The notes: a model not told the origin generated them from the letters alone. Shown: positions 44,701 to 53,997, counted from the stretch's first letter. The stretch: 64,000 bases of DNA from CAYRGC01 sp964601225 (GCA_964601225.1 CAZRMM010000005.1:1-64000); one strand, 5' to 3'. Made by a program: numbers and translations.

Positions 44701-46197
44701 CCTCGGAGACCGTGTGAGCGCCGGCGCTGAGCGTGTTCTGCACGCCGCTCGTAACGGTCGCGGCGTCGATCTTGAGCGTGAAGTCGCCGACGGCCTTGCT
44801 GCCGCCGTTGTCGTTCGTGACCACCTTCGTGACGGTGAGCTTCGGAGCGATGTCGTTGAGCGTGACGGAGCAGATCTTGTTGTTTCCCGCCGCCAGCGAG
44901 ACGGAGCCATCCGCGGCGCAATCGCCGCCGATCGTCACCGTATACCCCGTGGTGCCCGTGACGGACACCGTGTGCGCGCCGGTCGAGAAAGAGTTGCTGG
45001 CGCCGCTCGTGACGGTTGTGGCATCCACCTGGTAGGTGAAGTCGGCTACGGCCTTCGTGCCGCCGTTGTCGTTCGTGACCGTCGCGTTCACCGTGATGGT
45101 GCTCGGCGCGGCGACCTCCGTGAGGGTGCCGAAGTTATCCGAACCGCCCACGCCGTAGACCGTGGCGGAGCCGGACTTTGTGATGTTGCCCGAGGCGAGG
45201 GGCGCGGCCGCCGTCGGGCGGACGCGGACGTTTTGCCAGGTCAGCGAGTTGCGGATGCCGTTGCAGCTGCCCGGATTGCCGTTGCGCGACTCGTCGGAGA
45301 CCGTGAAGGTGATCGTAGAAGCCGTGCGTCCCGTGATCGCGACGCTCGTGCCGCTCAGGACGTTATTGATATTACAGTTCGTGTCGCCCGTGCCGTTGCT
45401 CGTGCCGGCGACGCGCGTGACGAGGACCGTGGGGGCCACGCCGCCCGTGTCGAACTGGAAGCCCGAGGGGGCGTTGAGGACGATGGTGCCGGTCAGGATC
45501 GCTCCGGCGTCGCTTTCCGTGATGACGGGGCCGGTGAGCGTGGTGTACGCGCCGCCCGCCGTGCTGGCGCTGATCGCGCCGCCGCCGGTGGCCGGGGTCA
45601 CCGTCGCGACGCCCACTTCCGTGAGCGTGCCGAGGTTGTCGCCGCCCGTGATGTCGTTAAGCGCCGCGGTCCCTCCCTTCGTGAGGTTTCCGGACGCGAG
45701 CGGGGTAGCCGCCGTCGGGCGGACGCGGACGTTCTGCCAGGTGAGGCTGTTGGTCGTGGTGCCGCCGCCGTCGACGTCGTCGGTGATCGTGATCGTGAGC
45801 GTTCCGGCGCTCACCGTAACCGAGATCGTATCGCCGGACGCGAGGTTGTTGACGTTGTTGCTCGATCCGCCGCAGCTATTGGTGCAGGTGACGAGGACCG
45901 TGGGGGCCACGCCGCCCGTGTCGAACTGGAAACCAGAGGGGGCGACGAGCGTGATCGTCCCCGAGGCATCGAGATCGTTGTCGTCGATGCCGGTGAAGAC
46001 CGGTCCCGTGAGCGACGTATACGTGCCGCCCGCGGTGTTCGAGAGGATGGCCGATCCGCCAGTGGCTTGTGTCACGGAAGCGGCTGCTTCGGCGGTCGGA
46101 ATACTGATAGTGAATCCGCTGATGGAAATATTCAAAAAACGATCGCGGCGATGCTCGCGCGAGCGAGGAAGCGACGGACCGAATGGGTGGAAGCCAT
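41795..46197 (-). CDS. Giant repetitive surface protein with a frameshift in its signal peptide
   Basis: About 1,465 residues. The body frame (open from 46276) has two N-terminal repeats of about 170 residues (PSGFQFDTGGVAPTVLVT; SLTWQNVRVRPTAA), then ten repeats of about 75-90 residues, most ending GDCAADGSITL-x5-KxCTITN with a conserved Cys pair, and a unique C-terminal domain of about 230 residues. The natural start appears to be ATG 46197, reading MASTHSVRRFLARASIAAIVF, an ideal signal peptide in another frame. One extra T in the T6 tract (46134-46139) would join it to LNISISGFTISIPTAEAAAS. Promoter 46224-46252 lies just upstream of ATG 46197 and inside the longer frame. So this is either an off-phase gene, an assembly error or a recent mutation. 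Confidence 0.8.
46134..46139 (-). other. T6 homopolymer at the frame junction of the giant surface protein
   Basis: Six T on the coding (minus) strand. T7 would give one continuous frame from a canonical signal peptide into the repeat body; T6 gives a TGA stop after residue 21. Confidence 0.6.
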
Positions 46198-46223
46198 ACG
46201 GGGTAGGGGGAAGGTACCGCGGG

Positions 46224-46252
46224 AGTGTAGGTGTTGTGCAATACGTAAACAA
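46224..46252 (-). promoter_or_regulatory. Promoter of the giant surface protein
   Basis: Minus strand: -35 TTGTTT (46247-46252), 17-nt spacer, -10 TACACT (46224-46229), 26 nt before ATG 46197. Confidence 0.55.
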
Positions 46253-46361
46253 TCGAAAATCAGCTCTAAAATGCATTTTTCGGCTATTTTTTCGCTTCGA
46301 CCGGACAGACAGGTTTTCTCCCGTCGAAGAACGTATTTTGTGTCTTGAATATGCCGTTATC

Positions 46362-47168
46362 TCATTTTTTCCGACGTGGGGAATGTTTACGATGCTTTAC
46401 ATTTGCGCGTGCCAAAGCATCGTTATCGGTTTTTACCAGGTTGAGCAGTTTGTCTTCCATCGCGTAGCACGCGTCCGATCGGAGGTCGCGCGGGCGCGAC
46501 AGGGGGTTTTTCACGATCGCTTCCACGGTGCCCGGTTGGCCCGTCATCACCGCGATCCGGTCGCCGAGTTCGATCGCCTCGGGGATGAGGTGCGTCACGA
46601 GTACGATCGTCGTTCCTCGTTCTTTCCAGAGCGACAGAAGTTCTTGGCGCAGTTCGTGCGCCGTGAACGAATCGAGTTCGGAGAACGGTTCGTCCATGAA
46701 GAGCAATGCCGGCTTCGTCGCAAAGGCGCGCGCGAGGCCCACGCGTTGACGGAGGCCGCCCGAGAGGTCGCGCGGGCGGCTCTGGGCGTGGCTCTCGAGG
46801 CCGAAGCGTTCCAGTTCGGCATCCACGACTTTCAGGCGCTCATCCGCGGGGACGCCGCGGCTGCGGAGCCCCAGTTCGATATTCTCGCGCACGGTGAGCC
46901 ACGGCAAAAGCGCGAAGTGCTGGAAGACGAAACTCAGGTGGCCGGACGTGACGTCCTTCCCCAGCGTGATCGTGCCGCGCGTGGGTTCGTCGAGGCCGCT
47001 CATGATGCGCAGCAGCGTGGATTTGCCGCATCCCGACGGTCCCAGGAACACGAAGAACTCCCCGCGACGAATCGTCAGGTCGACATCCGTGAGGGCGAGA
47101 GACGGCGGAAGCCCTTTCTCCTGAAAAGATTTCTGAACGCCTTTGAGAGTGAGGAGGGGGGAGGCCAT
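46362..47168 (-). CDS. ABC transporter ATPase (nitrate/sulfonate/taurine type)
   Basis: 268 residues. Walker A GPSGCGKST (about 43-51), Q-loop FVFQHFALLPW, signature LSGGLRQRVGLARAF and Walker B LLFMDEPFSELD, a combination typical of SsuB/TauB/NrtD ATPases. Couples to the permease encoded 3 nt upstream. No substrate-binding protein is adjacent, so the substrate is unknown and a remote binding protein must exist if it imports. Confidence 0.88.
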   Translation of the reverse strand: MASPLLTLKGVQKSFQEKGLPPSLALTDVDLTIRRGEFFVFLGPSGCGKSTLLRIMSGLDEPTRGTITLGKDVTSGHLSFVFQHFALLPWLTVRENIELGLRSRGVPADERLKVVDAELERFGLESHAQSRPRDLSGGLRQRVGLARAFATKPALLFMDEPFSELDSFTAHELRQELLSLWKERGTTIVLVTHLIPEAIELGDRIAVMTGQPGTVEAIVKNPLSRPRDLRSDACYAMEDKLLNLVKTDNDALARANVKHRKHSPRRKK

Positions 47169-47171
47169 GGG

Positions 47172-47903
47172 TCATTCGGCGGCGAGATCGTGGCTCCAGT
47201 CGAGGAGTGGGAGCCAGAGTGCCTTGTTGATGCCGAAAATGAGGATCAGGAGGCCCAGGATGCCGAGCGCGGAAATGGCCCCGTTGTCCGCGTACGCCTG
47301 AAAGAAGGAGCCGAGACCCGGGTAGGTCTTCACGATGATCTCCGTCGCCACGAGCGCCTCCCATCCTTCTCCGAGCCCGATGATCGACCCCGTGACGAGA
47401 CCCGGGATCGTGAGCGGCCACAGGTACAGACGCAGGTGGTCGAGCGGGCGCAGGCGGTAGATCGTCACCGCTTCCTGCCAGTCGTGCCGCGCGAGTTTGA
47501 GCGAACTCAGAATCGTGAAGAAGATCGGCCAGATGATCGTAATCACGAGAAAAACGATCACGGTGACATTGCCGTCTCCCCAGAACGAAATCGCGATCGG
47601 CAGGGCCGCGAAGGTGGGGAAGCTCTGAAGCACGTCGAAGACCGGCAACGCCACGATCGAGCGCTTGCCTCGATAGAAAAGCACGGCGAGGATCCACGCG
47701 AGCACGGCCGCGATCACGTACGCCGCGGCCAGTCGGAGCATCGACGTCCACAGGTCGGCGAAGAGTTCCGCCGCGCTGAAGCGCGTGACGCGCGCGAAGA
47801 CGAGAAGCAGCAGGAACGGCAGCACGAGAAGGCCGACCGTCGAGAGCAAATGGAGCCTCGACCGATAGATCCGAACGTGATGCGACCGTCGCATGGAGAT
47901 CAT
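47172..47903 (-). CDS. ABC transporter permease (SsuC/TauC-like)
   Basis: 243 residues, six hydrophobic segments; the EAA-type coupling loop is YRLRPLDHLRLYLWPLTIPGLVTGSIIGLGEGWEALV (about 148-184). Pairs with the ATPase encoded immediately downstream. Binding-protein-dependent family by sequence, but the binding protein is missing locally. Its start lies about 75 nt from the end of an MFS gene on the same strand. Confidence 0.85.
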   Translation of the reverse strand: MISMRRSHHVRIYRSRLHLLSTVGLLVLPFLLLLVFARVTRFSAAELFADLWTSMLRLAAAYVIAAVLAWILAVLFYRGKRSIVALPVFDVLQSFPTFAALPIAISFWGDGNVTVIVFLVITIIWPIFFTILSSLKLARHDWQEAVTIYRLRPLDHLRLYLWPLTIPGLVTGSIIGLGEGWEALVATEIIVKTYPGLGSFFQAYADNGAISALGILGLLILIFGINKALWLPLLDWSHDLAAE

Positions 47904-47977
47904 GATAACGCGACGGACTGCCGTTCGATCTGGACGAACGCCGGGTTTCTGACCGGATGGCTTCCGGATTTCTCGGT

Positions 47978-49303
47978 TTACGGCGTGCCGGTTTGTCGGC
48001 TTCCGCCTGTCAGGGCCATGGCTGCTTCCTTCTCCGTATGGAGCGATCGCAATTTCCGCAACTCCGGCCAGAGCGTCGCGGCACAGAGAACAACGACGAT
48101 GCTGCCGACACCGCCGCTCACGACGGAGAACACGGGTCCCGCCATCATCGCGATGAGTCCGGATTCCACTTCGCCAAGTTCATTCGAGGACATGCCGAAA
48201 ATATTCATGACCGCGTAGACTCGTCCGATCAGGCTCGAAGGGGTCCTGCTTTGAAGCAGCGTGTGTCGGATGACGACGCTCAGGGCATCGGTCGCCCCCG
48301 AAACGGTGAGGAGGAAGAAAGAAAGATAGACGTTCGTCGAGATGCCGAAGAGGATCATGGAAACGCCGAAGAGCGCCACGGTGAAAAGAAGGGCTCGTCC
48401 TCCGTTCCGTACCGGCTTGGCTCGCGTCAGTGCGGCACTCATGCCGAGTGCTCCAACGGCGGGCGCGAGACGGAGGCAGCCGAGCGCGAACGGCCCTACG
48501 TGCAAGATATCTTTCGCAAACATGGGCAAGAGCGCCGTCGCGCCCCCGAACAGCACCGCGAACGTGTCCACAATGATGGACGAAAGCAGGATCGGCGTAT
48601 TTTTGAGGAAGCGCGCTCCGGCAAGCATGGAGGAGAGCGATGCCGGTTCCGTCGTCGTGTCGGTTCGTCGATACGGAACGGCCGCAATCAGCGCAATGAA
48701 GATGACCCCGAGCGCGGCGCAGGTCACGTACGCCGCCACGGCGCTTCCCGTCGCGGCGATGGAAAGCCCGCCGAGGAGCGGACCGGCGATCGTGCCCGTT
48801 TGGCGCGCGACGTGGTTCCAGGTCACGGCGTTCTGCAGCGAGCCCGGCGGGATGATCTGCGGGAAGAGCGCCGATCGGGCGGGGAGACTCACGGCCATTC
48901 CGATCCCGATCAGAAACAGGGAGAAGTAGAGAGACGGCACCGGTGCGTGCGCGACGGACACGAGAGTAAGTCCGAGTGCGCCCGCAATCACGGGAAGCTG
49001 CGCCGTCCAGAGGATCAGGCGACGGTGGCCTACCTCAATGAGGTGGCCTGCCGGGATCGAAAAGATCAGCGTTGGCAGGAATTTCATGAGACCCACGAGA
49101 CCGAGCGCGAGCGCGGAGTGCGTGCGCTCGTAGATCTCCCATCCCACTGCGGTGAAGGCCATCTGCATTCCCAGGATATCAATGCAATGTGCCACTGCGT
49201 ATCTCCAATACGAGCCGCTCCGGAAGGCCGCGTAGGAATCGTGCGATGAGGACACGGCGGCATAGTAGAAGAAGCAAGAAACAATCAGCAAAGAAAATTC
49301 CAA
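47978..49303 (-). CDS. MFS transporter, drug/siderophore-exporter type
   Basis: 441 residues with about twelve hydrophobic segments. Typical of the EntS-like MFS_3 group: WEIYERTHSALALGLVGLMKFLPTLIFSIPAGHLIEVGHRR contains motif A-like residues, and QNAVTWNHVARQTGTIAGPLLGG is characteristic. The first 30 residues look non-conserved, and a later GTG (after FYYAA) may be the real start. Substrate unknown. It lies upstream of the ABC pair on the same strand but with a gap, so a joint function is not implied. Confidence 0.85.
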   Translation of the reverse strand: MEFSLLIVSCFFYYAAVSSSHDSYAAFRSGSYWRYAVAHCIDILGMQMAFTAVGWEIYERTHSALALGLVGLMKFLPTLIFSIPAGHLIEVGHRRLILWTAQLPVIAGALGLTLVSVAHAPVPSLYFSLFLIGIGMAVSLPARSALFPQIIPPGSLQNAVTWNHVARQTGTIAGPLLGGLSIAATGSAVAAYVTCAALGVIFIALIAAVPYRRTDTTTEPASLSSMLAGARFLKNTPILLSSIIVDTFAVLFGGATALLPMFAKDILHVGPFALGCLRLAPAVGALGMSAALTRAKPVRNGGRALLFTVALFGVSMILFGISTNVYLSFFLLTVSGATDALSVVIRHTLLQSRTPSSLIGRVYAVMNIFGMSSNELGEVESGLIAMMAGPVFSVVSGGVGSIVVVLCAATLWPELRKLRSLHTEKEAAMALTGGSRQTGTP

Positions 49304-49373
49304 GGATTAAAAAACACATTGTTTTTGAAAGCCGAACATTTCTTTGCTGATTGCTCATTGCGTATTTTTTATC

Positions 49374-49402
49374 AAAAAAAAGGGACGGATCACTCCGTCC
49401 CC
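49374..49402 (-). terminator. Intrinsic terminator of the DsbA-like gene
   Basis: 8-bp stem GGGACGGA/TCCGTCCC with a 4-nt loop; on the minus strand it is followed by a run of T. Confidence 0.8.
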
Positions 49403-49424
49403 TTTGCGTTCACGATCGAACCGT

Positions 49425-50153
49425 TCAGAGCATGGCGTCGATCGCCTGCTTGAAGCTGGCGTACGGGACCGCGCCGCTGATGAGCTGGCCCTTGCCATCC
49501 GCACCGACAACCCAGAAACCCGGGGTGCCGTTGATGCCGGAGGCGATGCCGTCGGCTTCGTCCTTCTGGATCTCGTCCTTGTGCTCGCCGTTATCCAAGC
49601 AGGTGTTGAACTTGGTCGTGTCGAGCTTGATGTCGGCAGCGTACTGCTTGAAGGTCGGCTTCGCGTCGGCCATGTTCGACCATGTGGCCTGGTTAGAGAA
49701 GAGCTTGTTGTGCATTTCCCAGAACCTGCCCTGATCGTTGGCACACGCTGCCGCGATGGCGGCGGGCTCGGCGTTCGGGTGGAAGCTCAACGGGAAATCG
49801 CGAACGACGTACTTGATCTTGCCGGTGTCGATGTAGTCCTTCTTGATCTGGCCGTACGTGTCCGTGTAGTGACGGCCGCAGAAGGGGCACTGGAAGTCCG
49901 TGAACTCGATGATGGTGACTTTCGCGTTCTTGTCGCCTTCGATCGGGTCGTCATCCACGGTTGCCGGAGTCTCGGGTGCCGGGGGCGGCGTCGGTGCGGA
50001 CGGTGCGGACGGCGCGACGGCGACCGGTTGTGCGCCCGGCGCGACACCGGGGTTCGAGTAGGTGCCGATGAAGAAGCCCACGATGATGCCCATCAGACCG
50101 ATGGAGATCGCGAACCAGGGATTATTCGGGGAAGAGGGGGAAACGGAGTTCAT
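49425..50153 (-). CDS. DsbA/DsbG-type thioredoxin-fold oxidoreductase, membrane-anchored
   Basis: 242 residues. N-terminal anchor (about 14-31), Ala/Pro-rich linker (about 35-65), then a thioredoxin fold with an inserted helical domain. Active site CPFC (about 89-92, in DFQCPFCGRHY); cis-Pro loop GTPGFWV. It is the sort of extracytoplasmic protein that forms or isomerises disulfides, common in CPR and Gram-positive bacteria. The gene upstream (62 nt) encodes a Cys-containing secreted protein, a plausible client. Confidence 0.92.
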   Translation of the reverse strand: MNSVSPSSPNNPWFAISIGLMGIIVGFFIGTYSNPGVAPGAQPVAVAPSAPSAPTPPPAPETPATVDDDPIEGDKNAKVTIIEFTDFQCPFCGRHYTDTYGQIKKDYIDTGKIKYVVRDFPLSFHPNAEPAAIAAACANDQGRFWEMHNKLFSNQATWSNMADAKPTFKQYAADIKLDTTKFNTCLDNGEHKDEIQKDEADGIASGINGTPGFWVVGADGKGQLISGAVPYASFKQAIDAML

Positions 50154-50214
50154 GTGAGAGAAAAAGGAAAAGAAATCAGAAAGTGATTCGTCCGCAAGGG
50201 ACGAGGGACCGATC

Positions 50215-50622
50215 CTAGCGTCGCAGGACCACCGTTGTCACGCCGACGAGCGGGGGGCTCTCGGTGACGTCCGGCGGAAGGTCGGTGCCGTTCAACGCGG
50301 TCCACGCGCCGTTCGTTGCGGGAACGGAGAGTACGACGGGGGAAGAAGGGCCGTCGTTCGTGCCGAAGCACGAGATTTCCGGAGCGGGGGTCGTGATGCA
50401 GTGTCCGCTTTCGCAGGGAGAACGCTTGGTTTCTACCGTCGCGCTTCCGTCCGTCGTCCATGCCTTTACCCACGGACACTCTTTGGCGTCTACGTAGGAA
50501 ATCGGAATCGGGTCCGACGGAACGGCCGGTTCGATCGCCTGCGTGATATCCATCAGGCAAACATTGGCGAGCAGAACGCTTGCGGCGTAGGTGATGCCGA
50601 CGAGACCGTATTTCCAGCGCAT
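50215..50622 (-). CDS. Small secreted Cys-containing protein
   Basis: 135 residues with an N-terminal signal peptide (MRWKYGLVGITYAASVLLANVCL). The mature part has four cysteines (KECPW, SPCESGHC and ISCFG) and short beta-strands. No family recognised. A longer minus frame across the same region is Arg-rich and rejected. It precedes the DsbA-like gene on the same strand, so it may be a disulfide substrate. Confidence 0.6.
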   Translation of the reverse strand: MRWKYGLVGITYAASVLLANVCLMDITQAIEPAVPSDPIPISYVDAKECPWVKAWTTDGSATVETKRSPCESGHCITTPAPEISCFGTNDGPSSPVVLSVPATNGAWTALNGTDLPPDVTESPPLVGVTTVVLRR

Positions 50623-50734
50623 GAGACGGGAGCCGAGTATATCCGACCGAGAAAGAGGCGTTGCACTGTCGCAACATCATTTGCTATCGGTCGTCAACGC
50701 GTTGCTGTACGCTTCGGCTCTTCCCCTGCATCTC

Positions 50735-51259
50735 ATGCGTCGTTGGATTTTTGCCGCTGCCGGAGTTCTCTGTTTGATCATCGTGGTCTGGCTCGGGACC
50801 GCGGTTTGGTCGGGAGTGAAGGAACGAGATGAGCTGCAGGCGTATGCCGCGGAGATGGAGACGGTTGGAGCGCGCATGGAGCAGGTTGGCCAGACGCTCG
50901 AGAGTCTCGCTCAGACGAATCCCTTTTCCTGGAGCGACGACGAGCAGGCGCAGTGGCAGGCGATTCGCAATACCGTTTCGCAGACGGGAGAGGAAGTGCA
51001 GTCCATTACTCCGTCGTCTTTCCTCTCGGAGGCCCATGCCCATGCGGTCGAAGCCATCGGAACATACAATGACGCGTTATCCGATCTTGATGGGATCATC
51101 CAAGGGGGAGCCGCGAACGCGAAACAGGCCGCGCTGGAGGACATCATTCGCAGAATCGACGGCGCCAATACGGAAATCGCAAATTATCTGCAGCGCGTCG
51201 AAGCGGCATTGCATGAGCGGTATGGCGACCAGGCGCGATCAAGCGCTATCGCGCCTTGA
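50735..51259 (+). CDS. Membrane-anchored helical protein
   Basis: 174 residues from ATG 50735. One N-terminal transmembrane helix (about 4-24) and a mostly helical extracytoplasmic part rich in Glu/Gln/Ala with heptad-like spacing. No family recognised and no catalytic motif seen. It stands alone between minus-strand genes and converges with the lipoprotein gene at 51267. Confidence 0.65.
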   Translation: MRRWIFAAAGVLCLIIVVWLGTAVWSGVKERDELQAYAAEMETVGARMEQVGQTLESLAQTNPFSWSDDEQAQWQAIRNTVSQTGEEVQSITPSSFLSEAHAHAVEAIGTYNDALSDLDGIIQGGAANAKQAALEDIIRRIDGANTEIANYLQRVEAALHERYGDQARSSAIAP

Positions 51260-51266
51260 GTATCGG

Positions 51267-52112
51267 TCACTTTCGCGTGATCGTGTTCGCGGGTGATTCC
51301 TTCACTGTCAGCGCAAAGGAGCCTTCCACCGTGCGGGCGATCTTTCCGTCGAGGGGCTGCACGTGAATCCAGAGGATGTATGCCCCCGCATGCTGAAGCA
51401 ACATGGGGAGCAGTACGCCGTCCCCCTTTTCCGAAGGCGTGAGCGGTCCGTGGCGGAACACGCGCAGATTGTCCCCGACGAGGACGTATTCGGCATCTCC
51501 CGCTCCGGAAAGACGGAGCGTTGTCCCGGAAGCATCGGTGACGTTCAGTCGAACGCTTGTGGCGACGCCGGCGAAAAGATCGCTGCCCGTGAGATGGAGG
51601 AGGAGGTTTCCCGTCCCGGTTTCATTCAGCGTCACGGGGGCGGGTGGACGTGACGGCTTACCGGCAACTTCCAGATCGGTGAATGCGATTAAATCCGAGT
51701 GTGAGCCGTGTCTCTCCGGATTCTTCGTGTCGTCCACTTCCACCCATAGGCGGTACTGACCCGATCGTGGAAAATCGTACGTGATGTCGTATGTGCCGAT
51801 TTCCACCGTTTTCACGTTTCCAAAATGAGCGATATCTCCGTTATCCAGACTGGCCAGAATCGCATGGATCTGACGGTACTCGTTCTTCAGGTCACTCGGC
51901 TTTCCTTTTCTCGATACGGTGAGGCGAATCGTCGCGGCTTCGCCGGCTCTCACGACTTCCGGAAGCTGCGCGTTTACCTGGTACGACTGGTTTCGCACCA
52001 GTACGGAGAGCGGACTGCCCGGAATGTCCGGGGTGCTGCAATTGCTGAGAACCGTTGCGGCGATCGCAAGGGAGATCACCGTGCCGAGCCGCTGGAGGAA
52101 CGATGTCCTCAT
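51267..52112 (-). CDS. FixH/YtkA-like lipoprotein (paralogue 1)
   Basis: 281 residues with lipobox LSNC (C25). Two Ig-like beta-domains: one (about 40-150) with RAGEAATIRLTVSRKGKP and GQYRLWVEVDD, and one (about 165-275) with LFAGVATSVRLNVTDASG and HAGAYILWIHVQP. These are YtkA/FixH-type folds, often found in copper- and oxidase-related loci. Strongly similar to the protein encoded at 54038-54847 (HGxHSDLIAF versus HGEHASLIAW). Its position near csoR-copA suggests a metal-related extracytoplasmic role; this is inference. Confidence 0.75.
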   Translation of the reverse strand: MRTSFLQRLGTVISLAIAATVLSNCSTPDIPGSPLSVLVRNQSYQVNAQLPEVVRAGEAATIRLTVSRKGKPSDLKNEYRQIHAILASLDNGDIAHFGNVKTVEIGTYDITYDFPRSGQYRLWVEVDDTKNPERHGSHSDLIAFTDLEVAGKPSRPPAPVTLNETGTGNLLLHLTGSDLFAGVATSVRLNVTDASGTTLRLSGAGDAEYVLVGDNLRVFRHGPLTPSEKGDGVLLPMLLQHAGAYILWIHVQPLDGKIARTVEGSFALTVKESPANTITRK

Positions 52113-52128
52113 GTCGTGGCGTTCGAGC

Positions 52129-53967
52129 TTAGGCTCCGAAGATTTTGCGTCCGAGCGCTCCCCCGACGCTGACCGCCGCCGTTGCGATGATCGTGATAAG
52201 TCCCGATGCGCCGGAATTGCCGATGGGCGCGAGGAGTCCTTGCGCGCCGCTCAGGGCGCCCGTGAACGTGGTTACGCCCGTGGGGGGAAGGAGAGCGATG
52301 TATTGGGTCGTTCTCGTATCGCTGAGGTACGCCTGGGCGTAGAACTGTGCGTTGGAGCCCGCGACGGGATTGCTTTGAACGTTTACCGTGGGATTCGCGT
52401 TGACGTTCTGAACGGCGTTCGCGTTGGCATTCACGTTGTTATTGTTCACGACGTTCACCGGCACGGAAGTCTGGATGATGAAGGGGTTCGTGGTGCTGGT
52501 CGCGACGACGATTTGCTGGTTCCTGAAATTCACAACGGCGCAGTCGCTTCCCGCGTTTACGGTCACGAGACCGTTGTTCGGGGCGATTGAGAAAAGATTC
52601 CAGCCAGCGTTTTGCTGTTCCGCCACAACGTGCGTTCCCGGCGTGACGCCCGTGAAGAACGCGATGCCGCCGCCGTCGTTCTGAACGATGCGGACATCAT
52701 CGAGACGGAAGGTGAACGCGGGTACCGGCACGATGGGCTGACCGTACGCGGAGAATGTTTCCTTGATCACGCGGATGCAGCCCGTCGCAGAAGACGAAGA
52801 AGAAAAAGAAGAAGAGGAGAGGGAAGAAGACGACGTTTGCGCGGACGACGAGGCGAGAGAGGAAGACAAGGACGACGATTGCGCCGACGACGAAGCGAGG
52901 GAGGAAGAAGACGACGACGGAGCCGCGGAAGACGATTGCGCCGACGAAGATGCCAGGGAGGACGAAGACGACGACGGAGCGGAGGAAGAAGCGAGGGAAG
53001 ACGACTGGAGGGATGAACTGCTGCTCGAACCGGCGCATGTCACGGAGGTCGTGATTACGTTGCTCACATTGTTCTGCGTGTTCGTTTCCGCCGAAGTGGT
53101 GGAAACCTGCGCCTGGTTCTGAATCGTCGTCTCCGTGCAGGGGGCATTGAGCGGTACCGTGAATTTAATGACGACGTTCCTGGAGGTATTGGGATTCATC
53201 GAGCCGAGTGGGCACACGACGTTCGCTCCCTGCAGAGCGCATGTGGGGTCGCTTCCCGTCGGCACAAAGACTGCTCCGGCAGGAACCGGATCCGTCACCA
53301 CGACGTTTTGCGCGATATTCGCGGAGTTCTGCACCGCGATGATGTACGTGGCGATCGAACCGCGAACGACGGCGCTCGGGCCCGATTTGCTGATCGTCAC
53401 ATCCGTGTTGTCGCAGACGACGGTGGTCTTCACGTGTTGGCTGAGGTTGTTGTTCCAGTTCACGTCGCCGCCGAAGTACGTGGTGTCGGTCTGGCCGGTA
53501 TGGATCATCGCGACGTTGTCGATTTCGGTGCCGCAGGCGATCGTCGGTGAAACCTGGAACGTAAGGTTCACGCTTTGGATGCCGCCGACGGCGAGGCCGA
53601 CGTTGCGCGTGGACATGATCGTGTTAGCCCATTCGCAGTACACCATCGGCTTGCCGTTGAAGCTCGGCGCGGGACCGCGAACCGCGTACGGGGGCAGCGT
53701 GGTCGTTACGCTGCAGGAGGTCGCGTGACCCGAAAATCCCACGAAGGTGAGACCGGCGGGAATAAGATCGGCCGTAATCGGGCGTATGCCGGCGCCGTTC
53801 GGATTCACTTCGCTGATGTCGAGCGTATAGGTGATCGTTTCTCCGGCCTTCACCGTCGAAGGGCCGTGTTTCACGATCGCCCAGTCGATCGTGCCGCACG
53901 CAATGCCCGCTACCGGGAGGAAAAGGGCGGCTCCAATAGCCAGAATACCGAGACGGGAAAGACGCAT
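52129..53967 (-). CDS. Secreted protein with DUF11-like, SpaA-like and Asn-rich segments
   Basis: 612 residues. Signal peptide (about 1-24); two DUF11-type domains (about 25-175 and 185-310; KHGPSTVKAGETITYTLDI, KSGPSAVVRGSIATYIIAVQN); a Ser-Ala linker of about 85 residues; a prealbumin/SpaA-like domain (about 400-480); an Asn/Val-rich repeat segment (NVVNNNNVNANANAVQNVNANP); and a hydrophobic C-terminal helix (about 580-605) that may anchor it. Typical of surface adhesion/stalk proteins. Its own promoter is clear. Confidence 0.78.
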   Translation of the reverse strand: MRLSRLGILAIGAALFLPVAGIACGTIDWAIVKHGPSTVKAGETITYTLDISEVNPNGAGIRPITADLIPAGLTFVGFSGHATSCSVTTTLPPYAVRGPAPSFNGKPMVYCEWANTIMSTRNVGLAVGGIQSVNLTFQVSPTIACGTEIDNVAMIHTGQTDTTYFGGDVNWNNNLSQHVKTTVVCDNTDVTISKSGPSAVVRGSIATYIIAVQNSANIAQNVVVTDPVPAGAVFVPTGSDPTCALQGANVVCPLGSMNPNTSRNVVIKFTVPLNAPCTETTIQNQAQVSTTSAETNTQNNVSNVITTSVTCAGSSSSSSLQSSSLASSSAPSSSSSSLASSSAQSSSAAPSSSSSSLASSSAQSSSLSSSLASSSAQTSSSSLSSSSFSSSSSATGCIRVIKETFSAYGQPIVPVPAFTFRLDDVRIVQNDGGGIAFFTGVTPGTHVVAEQQNAGWNLFSIAPNNGLVTVNAGSDCAVVNFRNQQIVVATSTTNPFIIQTSVPVNVVNNNNVNANANAVQNVNANPTVNVQSNPVAGSNAQFYAQAYLSDTRTTQYIALLPPTGVTTFTGALSGAQGLLAPIGNSGASGLITIIATAAVSVGGALGRKIFGA

Positions 53968-53997
53968 CGTAAAACGAGAAAAGATAAAAAAGGGCTC

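Noticed and set aside
42425..46348. A 1307-residue plus-strand frame opposite the giant repeat protein
   Set aside because: It is a shadow of the repetitive codons on the minus strand; its protein is Arg/Asp/Val-rich with no domain, while the minus strand carries clear conserved repeats.
45162..48218. A 1018-residue plus-strand frame
   Set aside because: Runs antisense through the giant protein, the ABC ATPase and the permease, all of which have strong motifs.
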